Source: Parasponia andersonii (Eukaryota; Streptophyta; Magnoliopsida; Rosales; Cannabaceae). Taken from it: 64,000 nucleotides of DNA. Position numbers and translations under genes: made by a program. The stretch is from contig JXTB01000099.1 of assembly GCA_002914805.1 (NCBI GenBank), positions 290,971 to 354,970 of the forward strand, given 5' to 3'. How positions within the stretch are numbered: position 1 is the first letter of the stretch; every line of letters begins with the position of its first letter. Of the stretch, positions 47,448 through 59,515 are shown piece by piece. The notes below the pieces were generated by a model. That model ran no database searches. It was not told the origin of the DNA and was given only the letters and a program-made list of their open reading frames with translations.

Positions 47448-49022
47448 TTACTCATCAAAATCAAGAAGCTCAATTCTTTCCTTCTGAAGATGCCCAACCA
47501 TCTTCAACTGATTGAATATTTCACGTAGCACTTCAAATATCCCATAGAACTCTGAATGAGATGTATCTCCCGCATTGAACTGATGAACTCTGTTATTGAC
47601 TTCAATGAAACTTCCACCAGGCATCTTTTTCACACCTGTATCCCTCATAAACTTCCTTACCATCCCAGATTCATCCCAACCACCAAAAGCAGCATATATA
47701 TTAGACAAAAGAGTATAATTTCCACTATTATGGGGCTCCAACATCATAAGTTGCTGCAAAGCATGCTCTCCAAGGTCGGTATCACCATGTATATTGGAAG
47801 CAGCAAGAAGAGATCCCCATATGGCTGCATTAGCTTCAAATGGCATCCCCCTGACAAGCTCCCATGCCTCTTGAAGATAACCAGCCCGCCCTAGTAAATC
47901 AATCATGCACCCATAGTGCTCAACTTTCGGCTGAATTCCGTGCTGTAAAGCCATGTTGTTAAAGTACCAGCGACCCATTTCAACCAACCCAGCATGACTA
48001 CAAGCAGAAAGGATGGCAATGAAAGTGATTTCATTAGGCTTAACTAGAGCACTTTCCATTTGAGAAAACATTTCACTTGCTTCTCTTCCAAGTCCATGAA
48101 GTGCTAGCCCGGAAATCATTGTTGTCCAAGTTATGACACTTCTCTCTTTCATACTTCTAAACACATCCAGCGCCTTTCTTATGCTACCCGATTTCGCATA
48201 CATGTCAATGAGTGCATTGTTAAGGTGAAGCTTTCTAGAAAATCCAAGCTTCTGCATATAGTTATGGATCCTCGCCCCCAACTCCGCTGAACCCAAATGG
48301 GCACAAGCAGAGAGTACAGCCAAGACTGTCACTTCGTCAGGCTCCAAATTCTCAACCTGCATTCGACGAAACACCATGACAGCCTCCTTTGGCCGTTTCA
48401 TCTGAGCATACCCCGCGATCACAGAAGTCCAAGAAATCAAATCTCTCTCGGGCATCTCTTCAAACACCTTCCAGGCACTATCAACATCACCCATCTTAAC
48501 ATAACCTGCGACCATGGCATTCGAAAGCGCCACATCTCTAACATTCATTCCATCGAACACTTTCCGGGCATCCAAAATACACCCACAAAACGAATACATA
48601 CGAACAAGGGAAGTAACCACATTAACATTCGAGTCCAACCCAGTTCCTATAGCCTGGCAATGAATCTGTCGACCAACTTCAACCGCAGAAAGCCGAATCA
48701 CAGCCTTCAAAACGTAAGGAACCGAGTAGGTGTCGGGTCGTAAACCGGCGAAGAAGATATTGTTGTAGAGGGAGATGGCCTCCATAGGAGAGAGGACGTT
48801 GATCATGGTGTTGTAAAGATAAACGTTGGGTTTTGGTCTCTTGTGAGTGAAGACCAAGTAGGCATAGCTGGAGTAGCCGAGAGAAGAGCAAGCTTCGATG
48901 AACTGAGCAAAGATTACGTTGTCATTTAGAAGACCAGCGGGAACCATGAATCCGTGAGCTTGACGAATGTGTTCGAGGGAAGAGCAGTGCCTGAGGAAGG
49001 AGACCAAGTTCGGTACTTTCAT
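47448..49022 (-). CDS. PLS-class pentatricopeptide repeat protein, E subgroup
   Basis: 524 residues in a single exon, as usual for plant PPR genes. Such proteins bind organellar RNA; the E subgroup mostly takes part in C-to-U editing in mitochondria or chloroplasts, usually by recruiting a DYW-type deaminase. Motifs repeat about every 31-36 residues from about residue 34: VYLYNTMINV, SNAMVAGYVK, SWTSVIAGYAQ, HLNNALIDMYAKSG, TWTTMISGLALHG and EHYGCMIDLLGRAG show the P, L and S pattern. The end (WGSLLAAS, then GGSFIEVNNRVHQF about 480-493) is the E/E+ type, and no DYW deaminase domain follows. It resembles Arabidopsis At5g56310-like proteins (from memory, tentative). The start is the first ATG of the long frame; a targeting peptide is not obvious. 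The frame is intact, with no transposon inside. Confidence 0.93.
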   Translation of the reverse strand: MKVPNLVSFLRHCSSLEHIRQAHGFMVPAGLLNDNVIFAQFIEACSSLGYSSYAYLVFTHKRPKPNVYLYNTMINVLSPMEAISLYNNIFFAGLRPDTYSVPYVLKAVIRLSAVEVGRQIHCQAIGTGLDSNVNVVTSLVRMYSFCGCILDARKVFDGMNVRDVALSNAMVAGYVKMGDVDSAWKVFEEMPERDLISWTSVIAGYAQMKRPKEAVMVFRRMQVENLEPDEVTVLAVLSACAHLGSAELGARIHNYMQKLGFSRKLHLNNALIDMYAKSGSIRKALDVFRSMKERSVITWTTMISGLALHGLGREASEMFSQMESALVKPNEITFIAILSACSHAGLVEMGRWYFNNMALQHGIQPKVEHYGCMIDLLGRAGYLQEAWELVRGMPFEANAAIWGSLLAASNIHGDTDLGEHALQQLMMLEPHNSGNYTLLSNIYAAFGGWDESGMVRKFMRDTGVKKMPGGSFIEVNNRVHQFNAGDTSHSEFYGIFEVLREIFNQLKMVGHLQKERIELLDFDE

Positions 49023-50469
49023 TGGCTCATGTCATCGTCCCTGTTGTGACAGTTGGGATCAAAAAGCAGATGAGTGAAGGTTTTGCTTTTACTGCCGCCC
49101 TCTTGCAAATAAAGAAACCTTCTCCTCCCCCTCTTACATAAGTTCCTTTGCAAAGTAACTTTTTTTTTTTTTTTTTTTGAAAACATAAACTAACTAACCA
49201 CTTGGAAAGTGAATTTTCGGTAGAAGGCCTATATTTTTCTTTCTTTTTTTTTCTTCCTTTTGTAAAATAATTTTTCTCGAAAATAGTTAATTATGCTTAA
49301 CAACATGCATATAAAAGATTGTTTTGCAAATAGTTTTAGAACATAAGCTTTAAATAAAAGTCTCATTTAAAAGATTTATTTTACCTAATTTTTCTTATTG
49401 ACCTGGTAGACCTAGTAGGGATGGTGATTTGTGTATCTTGATTGGTTGGTTCGGACGAGCGCACTATTCACACATTTTGTTTTGTGATAATTCCACGTCG
49501 AAAGATTACAAATGTCAATCTCTAATATAATATGAATAATAAAGATGTACAAATGTCAATCTTTAATATAATACGAATAATAAAGATGTAAAGTGAGTTG
49601 CGTAAGCTTAAGTGGACTTTGCATCTTGCCTAAATGTCGTTTATCTAAAATATGAGCTAGAAAAGCTCAGTTTATATTTTTATTTTTATTAAGGGGTTCG
49701 GTTCACATTTTATGTAGAGCTAAGTGTACTGTACTTAAGTAGGCTATGTTTATGCGGGCCGAATATGGGTTACAATATATATATAATTACGTTGTTGTTT
49801 CATAATTTAAAATATTAAATATGGGCCTAAAACTCATTTATATTCTTTTAAAATTTGAATAAATTGAAAACAAACAAAAATAAGTACATAAATAATATTA
49901 AAAGCATATAAATAAAAAAATTTAATTAAAAATATATTTAAAATTATATATAAAATGACTGAATATAAGACTAACGTGAGCCGATAGAAATATGAATTCA
50001 TAGTAGAAAAAAAAAAATTTAACAAAATTATTGTTTTTAGCATGAATGCAATATTAGAGCAAATTTCAAAATGTGTATAATAAATTAACATGTAATGCTA
50101 AATTTGACACTCGGATACCTTTCTAGAATGACCAATTGTTTTCTTTTTAACGAAATATTTCATTTAGTCCTATAACCAATCTATAAATTATAACCACAAG
50201 CAATCGATCAGATCATTATATTGATGCCCAAGGAAAAAAAAAAAAATGTGCATAAGATATAAGTCAAAAATCCACCAGAGACAAAATTAGAGCTCCATCA
50301 CTTTTTTTCCCCGCTTAAATTCCCCTTCTTTTCATTTTCTAAAAACCTTCAAATAATACTTTATTTTTATTTTTATGTTTTATTGAGTTTGGGTAATCAC
50401 AAATACTTGTCTACTCATACAATACATCCATCATTGGGCAACTTAAAGTCTTTCCTCTCGACGCACTTT
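49023..50469. other. AT-rich intergenic region upstream of the PPR gene
   Basis: Probable PPR promoter near 49,030-49,160, then a T homopolymer at about 49,161-49,179. A 41-bp tandem duplication lies at 49,508-49,548 and 49,549-49,589. The rest is AT-rich with no gene seen. Confidence 0.55.
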
Positions 50470-53440
50470 CTCTGAGATCGTGAGTGTGAAAATAGCATTA
50501 TCACATCTAGAGTGAAACTAAAGTCCCCTCCTGTAGGCGCCTTATCTCTTTTCTCTTACAATCTTCACTTAGTTATCTACGTCCATTTTCTTGGCTTAAA
50601 GCATGGACTTGGATGAAGTTGCCAAGCTGTGTGAACTTCTGAACTTAGACGATGACAACCGGACCGATGGTTCACTTGGATAAAGGAGTCTATTCCGAGA
50701 GTAAAGAAACGATGGACTTATGCTTAGTGGGGAAGATCCTTGGTAACACGGTGGCAAACAGAGATGGACTAAAGGGTGCTCTTCAATCGATTTGGAGAAT
50801 CCCTCGATCTTTCCACGTCGAGTAGATTGGATCGAACAATATTTTTATGTTTCATTTTAACAATCAAGAGGATCGTCAAAGAGTCTTGGCTTGGGGGTCC
50901 ATAATCTTTTGAGAAACAATAGTCTCCTTGGTGATCCTAGTTGGCATAGGGGAGATTTCTCAGATGGATATCCATTAAGTGTCCTTCTGGGTGCAGATTT
51001 GGAATGTCCTAGTAGTATGCATGACGGATAGCTGCGCGATTTTTTTTAGGAGAACTTATTAGTAAATTAGAAGACTCTGAGGTTAAAGCCTTGCGTACGA
51101 GTTTTCGGATTAGAATTAATGTTGCAGCTCCCCTTCGACGAGGAATGCGTGTTTTCATGGAAGAGATTGGGAAAGAGGTTTCTCTCCTTCAGTACGAGTA
51201 TCTGTCCGATTTTTGTTTTAAGATCTAAATCCATTAACTTTTCGGCTGTGTCTATGATGTCATCATGTGTTTTTTTTATAATTTACATGCATGTATGATT
51301 TTTCCCAAACGTTAGATCAAATTAATTACTAGCACTATGAATGTATCTCCACTGTTACCTTTGCTTTTGTGATCAATGGAATTCCTCGTGGTCACATCAC
51401 ACCATCGAGAGGGCTTCAATAAGGGTGTCCTCTGTCCCTTTACTTCTTGTGCTAAAGGATTATCTTCTTTCATAAAGGCGGTTGAATCTGAAGGTAGATT
51501 GTTGAGTATGCAACATGGGAGAAGTAGTCCCCAAGTAGGTCACTTATTCTATGTTGACGACTCTATTATTTTATCCTGAGCTAGTAGAGAGGATTGTGTT
51601 GCCATTAGAGATATTCTCTCAACGTATGAAAAAGTTTCGGGTCAAAGGATTAACTTTAGGAAATCAGCTATAACCTTCAGTCCAAATGTTTATGACACTA
51701 TTCGTAGAGTTATTTAGAGACACTGGGATTCCAAAACGGTAATTCTCATGATTCTTACCTTGGATTACTGATGGTAGTTGGAAGAAATAAGAAAAAAAAA
51801 TATTATCGTCTATCAAGGAGAAAGTGTGGAAAAGGGTCCAAGGGTGGCGTCGAAGGTATATTTTTAGCAGGAGGTAGAGAAGTTCTAATCAAATCAGTCC
51901 TCCAAACAGTTTCTAATTATGTGATGAGTGTCTTTAAGCTTTCTACCACTTTTTGCAATGAGTTAAAATCTACTTTTTTACAATTCTGATGGGGAGCAAA
52001 TTCCGGTAATTGCAAAATTGCTTGGGTAAGATGGAATAAGGTTTGCCATCCTAAGGTATTAGAAAGCTTAGGATTTCATGACTTGGAACTTTTCAACCAT
52101 TTGCTAGTTGCTAAATAAGCTCGGTGAGTGGTTATGAATCCTATCTCCCTCACTGCTCACATCTTGAAGGGTAAATACTTCTGTGATTGTGATATCCTTG
52201 AAGCCAAGGACAAGCCTAGCTCATCAAACCTTTGGAAATCTCTACTTTGGGGTGGGATTTATTGAGCAAAGGTTTAAGATAGAGGATTGAGAATAGCAAA
52301 AAAGTTAGGCCTTTTGTGGATCCTTGGTCACCACACCTGGTCTCTTTTTGACCGATCTCCCCCTATTCTCTTTTTGACCGATCTCCCCCTATTCTGAATA
52401 CAGAGTTACGAGTAAAGGATATATTCTCAAATGATGGAAATTGAGATGAGAGAAAAGTGCACAATGTATTTGGGCCATTAGAAAGAGAGTTGGTATAGTC
52501 TATTCCGTTGAGCATTTCCAATTAAGAGGATAAACTGATCTAGCACCATGAAGAAAAATGTGTTTATTCTGTCCGTAATGGCTACAACCTTCTTTTGAAA
52601 GAAAATCTGAATCTATTAGGGCCAAGTTATTACTCCTTCTTTCAGTGGTAGAAAACTCTCTGGAAACTCCACATTCCTCCCAAGGTCCGCGTGTTTACCT
52701 AGCGTGTTTTTCATAATGCTCTCCCGACTTACTCGAATCTTATTAGAAGATAGGTTCCAATTCAGCCTTGGTGTTGTACTTGTGGCCAAGAAGAGACTAC
52801 TTCACATGCCCTTTTTTCTTGTGAGTATGCCAAGGCAGTGTGGAAGGAAGCTGAAATGTGGGGGTGAATCAAATCTTTGCTAAACCGATCAGGTCCCAAA
52901 TATCTTAATGGCGGGTATTTTCAACACTTTTTCTATAGAGTTGTTGGAGCAAATCTGCATCTTTCTTTGGTGTTTATGGTCAGAGAAAAACAAACAAATC
53001 CATGGAGGGATAAGGAAGGATATGTCTCAACCCTAGTCTCCTTTGCATATGCCTTTATGTCCGAATTTAAATCTGCAAAAGTAGGTAGCACCAGCCTCGA
53101 CGCTACTAGTTCCACCACTGTAGCTCATTGGGATGCTCCCTCTTATGGTATGATTAAAATGAACTCCGACGCCACTGTCCACCCAGGGGACCAGTCAATT
53201 GGAATTGGAATTCAAGCTCTACGTTGGCGGCCTTTGCGAGGAGACCTGTGGGTTGTTAATTGTAGAAACAGCTGAATTATTGGCTATACGTGAATGTCTA
53301 TCGTTTGCCTCCAGGATCAACCTCGGGATCTCCGTTATAGAATATGATGCTAAGCGAGTAATTCGTGATTTGGAGAAATCACACCCTCTTTCTCTGAATG
53401 CTCACATTTTCTCTGATGTCAAGACTCTTCTTTAAGCGAC
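50470..53440 (+). pseudogene. decayed LINE (L1-type) without endonuclease
   Basis: Non-LTR retrotransposon remnant. An ORF1-like part starts near 50,602 (MDLDEVAKLCELL) and continues with a DUF4283-like region to about 51,000. Reverse transcriptase follows at 51,376-51,720 (INGIPRGHITPSRGL just before it; catalytic box FYVDDS near 51,555; ASREDC; KSAITFSPNV). Then come the thumb/connection region (GGREVLIKSVLQ near 51,870), a zf-RVT region (WKLHIPPKVRVF; CCTCGQEET near 52,780) and an RNase H-like end (WDAPSYGMIKMNSDA near 53,130; AELLAIRECLSF in another frame). Stops and frameshifts are everywhere. The apurinic endonuclease that should lie between ORF1 and the reverse transcriptase is absent. 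No poly(A) tail is seen at the right end. Confidence 0.8.
52341..52392 (+). repeat. 26-bp tandem duplication in the LINE
   Basis: Two adjacent identical copies of a 26-base unit beginning tctctttttgaccgatctcc. A local slippage-type duplication. Confidence 0.85.
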
Positions 53441-53449
53441 TAATTGTAG

Positions 53450-54688
53450 TGCTTGTTGTTGGAGCAAATTTCTCACCAGCCGTCCACGTGTCTCGAACCG
53501 CTGATGCTGTATTCTCCAACTGTCCACGTGTCTTCGCTGTCCCAAAGTACTCTGAACTCTAAGCAAGGTCAGAGAGGCGGGGGTGACTACCTACAAAGAC
53601 TCTCCGATACTTAAGTAAGTAGTTTATCTTTGATACGGGGTAGCAAGGAAATATCTCAGTATGAGTATATTTTTGTTTCTTGCTCATAAGCTTTTTTATA
53701 TATTTCTTTTTGTAAGCGTACATGCCCCTCTCGGGAACGCATGACTCTTATATATATAGTCCTGAGATTGTGAACCATGCGGGTCTCAATCTCAGGACTG
53801 AGTACCTTTTTCCTCAAAATCTTTTTCAGAAGTCATGGGCCGAGATTTCCGTGATCTCCTCTGTATCACCGTAGCCTGATTTCCGCCGCCTTCTACGGCT
53901 TGAATCTGTCAGAGGTGAGATTTGGGTAAATCGCTGTTCTGTCAAGACGGCTTGCCCCTTGCGCACGTCTATACAGGATCGCATTAAATACTCTGTCTGC
54001 GTCTGGAGTCGTGAGTTACTTTCCATTGTATTCAGGTGGAAGACCTTTGGGGCTTCCAACCCCCCCAACTATCGAGGTAAATGCCATTATGTTTAGATGG
54101 AAGACCCTTGGAGCTTCCGACCACCCAGCTGTCGAGGTAGGGGTCGGACTGGACCAAGACTGTCCAGGGTCTGTGATGGACTCGGCCCTAATTTTGGACG
54201 GCCCAATGGTCTATTGTGAGATCACGTACGACCCGCGTGGCATTTAACTAATCACTCTCGACACCTGTCGGACGGTAGACCCCTTTTGTGACCTGTTCAA
54301 CCGCTCGGCCTTCCACGTGGCGTATGGCTTGGGAACAGGTCCCACAACTGCCCCCATTTCCCTACTTGACGGATTCGTATCCATCAAGTGGGGAAATCGT
54401 CTCTCCGTTCCTCTAATCTGGGGATGCACGTGGTTCCCCTCTTACCGATGCGGAGGCACGCCATCCCATATCATGAAATCTGTTTGAATTTTGAAGTTCC
54501 GACTATTCGGTCTCCCTTATTCTCCCCTTTTCCAGAAAAAACTCTTCGGCTTCCCCTCTATAAAAGCCACAATTGCGTTCGTTTGTCACTTTACTAAAAT
54601 CTTCAATCATTCTAGCCTCATAAAATCCTAGGGTTTCCACTTCTTTCCCCTCTAAAGACTTTTACTCTTTCTATCGTATTTCGAAACA
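53450..54688 (+). mobile_element. LTR- or leader-like region upstream of the gag-like gene
   Basis: Starts near tgttgttggagcaaattt. It contains phrases typical of plant elements carrying the 'putative gypsy type transposon' gene: 'ggcgggggtgactacctacaaagactctccgatacttaagt' near 53,575 and 'ccacgtgg'-rich text near 54,310. GC-richer than the surroundings. A TATA box lies at the right end. Exact LTR borders and a primer-binding site could not be fixed. Confidence 0.5.
54559..54565 (+). promoter_or_regulatory. TATA box of the gag-like element gene
   Basis: TATAAAA about 125 bp upstream of the ATG at 54,689, followed by a CT-rich leader. Position and context fit a plant core promoter. Confidence 0.55.
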
Positions 54689-57600
54689 ATGGCTTCAAGT
54701 CAAAACCAAGAATTGTGCCCTGTTGTGGATTCAGATCTAGATTCACTGAGGAGGCAGCTCTGCCTCCCCGGAGGAGTGACGCTACAACGGGTTGAAGGCC
54801 CTACGAATTGGTACCTTCATCCCTGCACCCCCGAGGGTTCCATCGTCCTTGGTAGAAAGCATCTGGACTGGCTGCGATTCTCTCTTCCTTCCCTGATCCA
54901 CCAATTATTTGCTCTGACGGGAATCCATCTGATGCAACTGAATACAAATGGGATCATGATTCTGATGGGGCTTTCCACCCTGTCAGTTATTATAACATGT
55001 ATATTGACCTGGATGTGGTATTTTATGCTTATAAGCTTATCCTCATCCACAAGAAAGGATCCTACCCTACGTTCTACCTCCAACCGCTCCCTGGACGTCA
55101 CATCTTTTGGGGGTTGCCTTGGTCGGACAAATAATGAGACTCTCACGCCAGGCTATAAGCCGTTGGAGGGGCGTGGTGCTCCCCTTGGGTGAACAGAGAG
55201 CATTTCCAAGTTTCCTCAACCTTCCTGTAGAATAAGTGTTAGGTCGTGATCTTTGGGTCTGCGCCTTCTCAGATATTATTGCTCATGTTATTTTGTCTTG
55301 TGCAGCCTCGGCAGAAGAGAATAGGTTTGAGCCGTATTTGTCGGCAGGGTGGCTCAAAGGCCTAGAGGGGATCATAATCTTCGGCTCTCCCAGGGAATGC
55401 AGGCATATTCAGGCCGTCCTCAACCCTCTAACGATGAACCTGATACCCAGGATGGTTTCATACCTCCCATTCCCCTTGGATATCTGGGTTATCACCAAAC
55501 ACATGCGGAGCCGACTCGACGCCTCTGCCCTGAATCGATTTCGCCGGGATGAAAATGACCAGATCGCCATGGCGAGTCGGCAGGTTACTGCTTCAAGCCA
55601 GTTGGTGGGCACCAACGATCTGGTGGCACCGTCCAATCACGAGCTCGAGGAGGCTGTGAGGCTTATGGCTGAGGAGTGCGTCAGGCTCCACAAGGAAGAG
55701 AACGCCACCCCTAAGAGGGCTAGGGGTAAGTTCATTTTAACATCCTTAAGCCTTGTGGGTCGAACTGCGGCCGTGAGTTAATTTTGTTATTCGTTCTTTG
55801 CAGGTTCTGAGACGGGCCCGTCAGTTGGCCCTTCACCCGTCAAGGGGGGAGCCGCAGCAGATAAGGCTCACGCCAAGGCCCCCACTGGCCGGCGCCTCGT
55901 GGTGCTCTCAAGAGGAGAAAAACCAGCAGTCCCCCACTCCGACATAGGCGGATCTCCATCTGGGGGACCGTCTGCCACCCGGATCATGCGCGGGGAAGAG
56001 ACCAGGCTGTTGAAGGCTGGGGGGTCTGCTGCAGCAATCTCGTCCACCCTTGACTCTGGTTCGAAATCGAGTACTGTTAGCCTCAGTGGAGAGATCGCCG
56101 AGCTCAGTGGGGGAGTTCTGAGATTGAAATCTAGACTGTCCTCCCCTCCCTGGTCCCTATAAAGTCACAACGCGAAGTCGGCTCGTCCAACGAAGAAGAG
56201 GGCCGGGTGGAGAAGATGGGTAGGGTCGCCCCCTCATCTGACAGTGACGACGATGGGGCAACGCTGACCCTTCTAAGGAGAAAACGGTCGGCACGCAGTG
56301 GCTTGCCCATAGAAGATGCACCGCCTTCCACCGCGGCCGATGGCGCTTCTGATGGCGCCGGACTTCCCTCAGTCCCTATCACCATTGCCTTATAGGCGTG
56401 CCCGACGAGCGGAGAGGGTGCCCTTGCGGCCAGCAGGACAGGGCCGTGTTCCCCAGGTGTGGGCGACGCCTAAAGGGAGGGTCCAGCAGTGGAGCCGGAG
56501 CTGGAGGCACTCTCTTTGGAAAATGCCGAGCTTGTCAGCAACCGCACCTTCGCGCAGGTTTGTTCCATTCGGTTACTTCTATATTTTTCAATATTTTTGC
56601 TAAATGCTGACTCTTCCTTTGTTGTTTAACTTGCAGCTAGCTGCCATCCAGTCCTTCTACTCTGCTCGTGTCAGGGATCTGACTGAGGAGCTGGGTTCCC
56701 GCTCTACACTAGCCGAGCGCAGCAAGGCCGCCCTCGCCGAATTAAGGTCTGACTTCGATATATATCAGAGCCTCGAGGAGGCGAGGGTCAGCAGCGCGGT
56801 GGCTCACGCTCTAAGTATCGAGAAGACCAGACGCTAGGAGCTGGCTGCAAGACTGGCTCAGGTGGAGGCTGACAAACTTGCCCAATCCGAAGCCGCCAGA
56901 CTAGCCCAGGGCGAGCTGAGGATCAAGGAGCAAGAGTTACAGAGCGCGGGGGGCAGAGATGAGACTGGCCTTCATTGCTCGTGACCAGGCTATTAAAGAA
57001 GCCAAAGAAGCGAGAAAAGCCGAGGCAGCAACCAAGCTAGAGGCCCACGCTCTGCAACGCAGACTTGACCGGTCCCATGAGATAAACCAATATCTCTTTT
57101 TAGATCACAAAAATCTGTTGGGTGCTCAGGTGGAGAAGTCTCATAAACACTGCAAGGACCTCGCTGGTATTAACTCTTTATTAGTTAAGTTGCAGCTAGC
57201 TGCTATCCAGTCCTTCTACTCTGCTCGTGTCAGGGATCTAACTGAGGAGCTGGGTTCCCGCTCTGCACTGGCCGAGCGCAGCGAGGCCGCCCTCGCCGAA
57301 TTAAAGTCTGACTTCGATATATATCGGAGCCTCGAGCAGGCAAGGGTCAGCAGCACGGTGGCTCACGCTCTGAGTGTCAAGAAGACCAGATACTAGGAGC
57401 TGGCTGCGAGACTGGCTAAGGTGGAGGCTGACAAACTTGCCCAATCCGAAGCCGCCAGACTGGCCCAGGGCAAGCTGAGGATCAAGGAGCAAGAGTTACA
57501 GAGCGCGGGGGCAGAGATGAGACTGGCCTTCATTGCTCATGACCAGGTTATTGAAGATGCCAAGGAAGCGAGAAAAGTCGAGGCGGCAGCCAAGCTAGAG

Positions 57601-58278
57601 GCCCACGCTCTGTAATGCAGACTTGACCGGTCCCATGAGGTAAACCGATATCTCTGTTTGGATCACAAAAATCTGATGGGTGTTCAGGTGGAGAAGTCTC
57701 GTAAACACTGCGAGGACCTCGCTGGTATTAACTCTTTATTGGTTGACTTATCACAGTGGCAGGTGGAGCTCAGGTTGGCGGCACTGAAAGATAGGCTGGC
57801 AGACGTGGAGAAATTAAAAATAAGGTACCAGAGACAGGTGGACGTCCTTTCTGTAGAAAGTTACAGGTCTGGCTGGGAGAATAGAGAGTTTGAAAACCAC
57901 GCTGAGGTGGTGATGTCAAACCAATTTGACGATCAAAAAGGCGTCGAGAGGGACTATTACTCCGTCAAGCACTACATGCAGCAACTCGGGGACGAGATCA
58001 GTATCACGTACCCAGCTGACGTGCTAGAGATGCTTGCCGCGGAAAAGGACGGGCCCTCCACATCTGCTCCTGGTGCCATAGAGCTTATCCCCACTTTTGG
58101 TCTGCCAGATCGAACTCCAGAAGCCCTTGACATTCAGCCTAGCCTTGGGGTCTCAACCGGTGAAGGGTCTGGCGCGGTCATTGTATCTAGTGATGAGTCC
58201 GACCCTGCCATGCCACCCTTCACTGGGGCCGGTCCAAGTGCCGGGATTGGCCACGCTCCCATGGACGGAGGTAACTAG
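54689..58278 (+). pseudogene. putative gypsy-type transposon (Transposase_28-like) protein gene, degraded
   Basis: Starts MASSQNQELCP. The N-terminal part resembles the plant family annotated 'putative gypsy type transposon' (PF04195), whose role is unclear. The reading jumps frame near 54,880 (FPDPP..., then YLQPLPGRHIFWGLP ends at a stop near 55,134). It continues at 55,236-55,725 up to a good intron (donor 55,726, acceptor at 55,803), a Gly/Ser/Pro-rich linker, and a second intron ending ...ttgcag at 56,636. A long Ala/Glu/Lys-rich coiled coil follows (56,637-57,880), then an acidic C-terminal part ending at a TAG at 58,276. The coiled coil is doubled (see 56,632-57,740). Stops near 56,837, 57,394 and 57,613 plus frameshifts indicate a pseudogene. 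It is an element gene, not a host gene. Confidence 0.65.
56632..57740 (+). repeat. 559-bp tandem duplication of the coiled-coil exon
   Basis: Unit 1 is 56,632-57,190 and unit 2 starts at 57,191; they are about 96-97% identical. Unit 1 has six Gs where unit 2 has five (near 56,948 and 57,507), so the original unit was probably 558 bp, or 186 codons: an in-frame duplication later broken by one inserted G. Unit 2 carries the acceptor-like ttgcag inside what is now coding sequence. Confidence 0.85.
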
Positions 58279-59092
58279 GGTCTCTAACTTTGTATATCTG
58301 TAATACTGACCTCCATTGTAATCCTTCAAACAAATAATAAGAATCATGCAATTCTCTTTAGTCTGTTTTCATTTTCTTTGTTGACCGCGTCCGACCGTCT
58401 GTATCAGGATAGTCTTGGCCCAGTCCGACCGTCTGTATAAACAATTATATGGACTCGATTTCGGACTATTAGTGATTCTTCCTCGGGTTATGATTGCCAA
58501 GATTAGTTCTGGAGATAGGGGTGCAAGTTTTGAATCATCCAGTTTCATGGAGGCGTAACTCTTGTTATAACTTGTTTTGGTAGAGTTCGACCTGTGCGTG
58601 TGGCTGGATTTTTCCGACCCCAAGTGGGACCGTGCTCAGAACCAGCTCCAAGGATTGGTCGACCATTGTTTGGACCCGTCGTTGCAAAGGAGAAGGCCTG
58701 GTCTTGGATCTTACCGGGAACAAACAGAGCGTTATCACTCCGACATCTCCTTAAGAGTCCGTTCGAGACCTGTATCCCGCAAGTAGGGTTCATGAGTGCT
58801 CACCACTATTAACCGCGCACTTTGTATTTTTAGGACATAATAAACAGGTTTTAATCTTGATTTCTGTCTTCACGTTTGGTTTGGTTCTGGACTACTTTCA
58901 ACGGGTAGACTCCAAATCTGTTCACACCTTGATCATGCAAAAATACATCATCCCCCAGCTAGAGTCTGTTTCCCTTTAGCTCTTCGTGTAGCCAAAACAT
59001 TCCTTAGGGAGGGTCCACTTCCAATGGGTGGATCCCGACCCTGCTTTCCTTTAGCTCTTCATGTAGCTAGAAGTGTTCCTTGGGGGGTCCAC
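58279..59092 (+). mobile_element. 3' region of the gag-like element
   Basis: Non-coding tail after the stop, repeated at 63,254-64,000. Contains two copies of 'cgaccgtctgtat' (near 58,391 and 58,427) and the paired phrases 'tttccctttagctcttc(g/a)tgtagc' near 58,970 and 59,048. No protein recognised. It may be part of an LTR. Confidence 0.5.
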
Positions 59093-59515
59093 TAGCAAGC
59101 TTTTAGGTTGTGCACTCTATTTCTCTTCGTACGTTTTCTTGGGTCATCGACAAGTGTTTTATTGCACGATTCGATTCCCAGAGTACGATCGTTTTCGAGG
59201 TTTACTGGCAAGTTTTTGGTTGCACAGCAGTTTCCTCTTCGCACATTTTTTCCGGTCATCGACGAGCACGTGAGTCCCAGAGTGCGAGCATTTTCGAGAT
59301 CTGCTGGCAAGTTTTTGGTTGCACAGCATTTTCCTCTTCACAAGTTTTCTCGGGTCGTCTACGAGCGACGTGAATTCCAGAGTGTGAGTATTTTCGAGAT
59401 CTGCTGGCAAGTTTTTGGTTGCACAGCAGTTTCCTCTTCACATGTTTTCTCGAGTCGTCGACGAGCGACGTGAGTCCCATAGTGCGAGCATTTTTGAGTT
59501 CCGCTGGCAAGTTTG
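59093..59515. repeat. tandem array, about four units of 100 bp
   Basis: The phrase tggcaagtttttggttgcac recurs at about 59,206, 59,305, 59,405 and (altered) 59,505, with a diverged start at 59,093. Spacing is 99-100 bp (113 bp for the first). Each unit also holds 'cgacgagc...gtgagtcccagagtgcgagcatttt'. Long open frames occur in several frames on both strands only because the unit lacks stops, so I do not call a gene. Confidence 0.85.

Noticed and set aside
54689..58278. A host gene with a coiled-coil protein
   Set aside because: The N-terminal family, surrounding element-like sequence, repeated 3' fragment and frame breaks point to a transposable-element gene.
59108..59510. Overlapping open frames on both strands that look like repeat proteins
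   Set aside because: All come from a 100-bp tandem array whose unit happens to lack stops in several frames; frames shift as the period is not a multiple of three.
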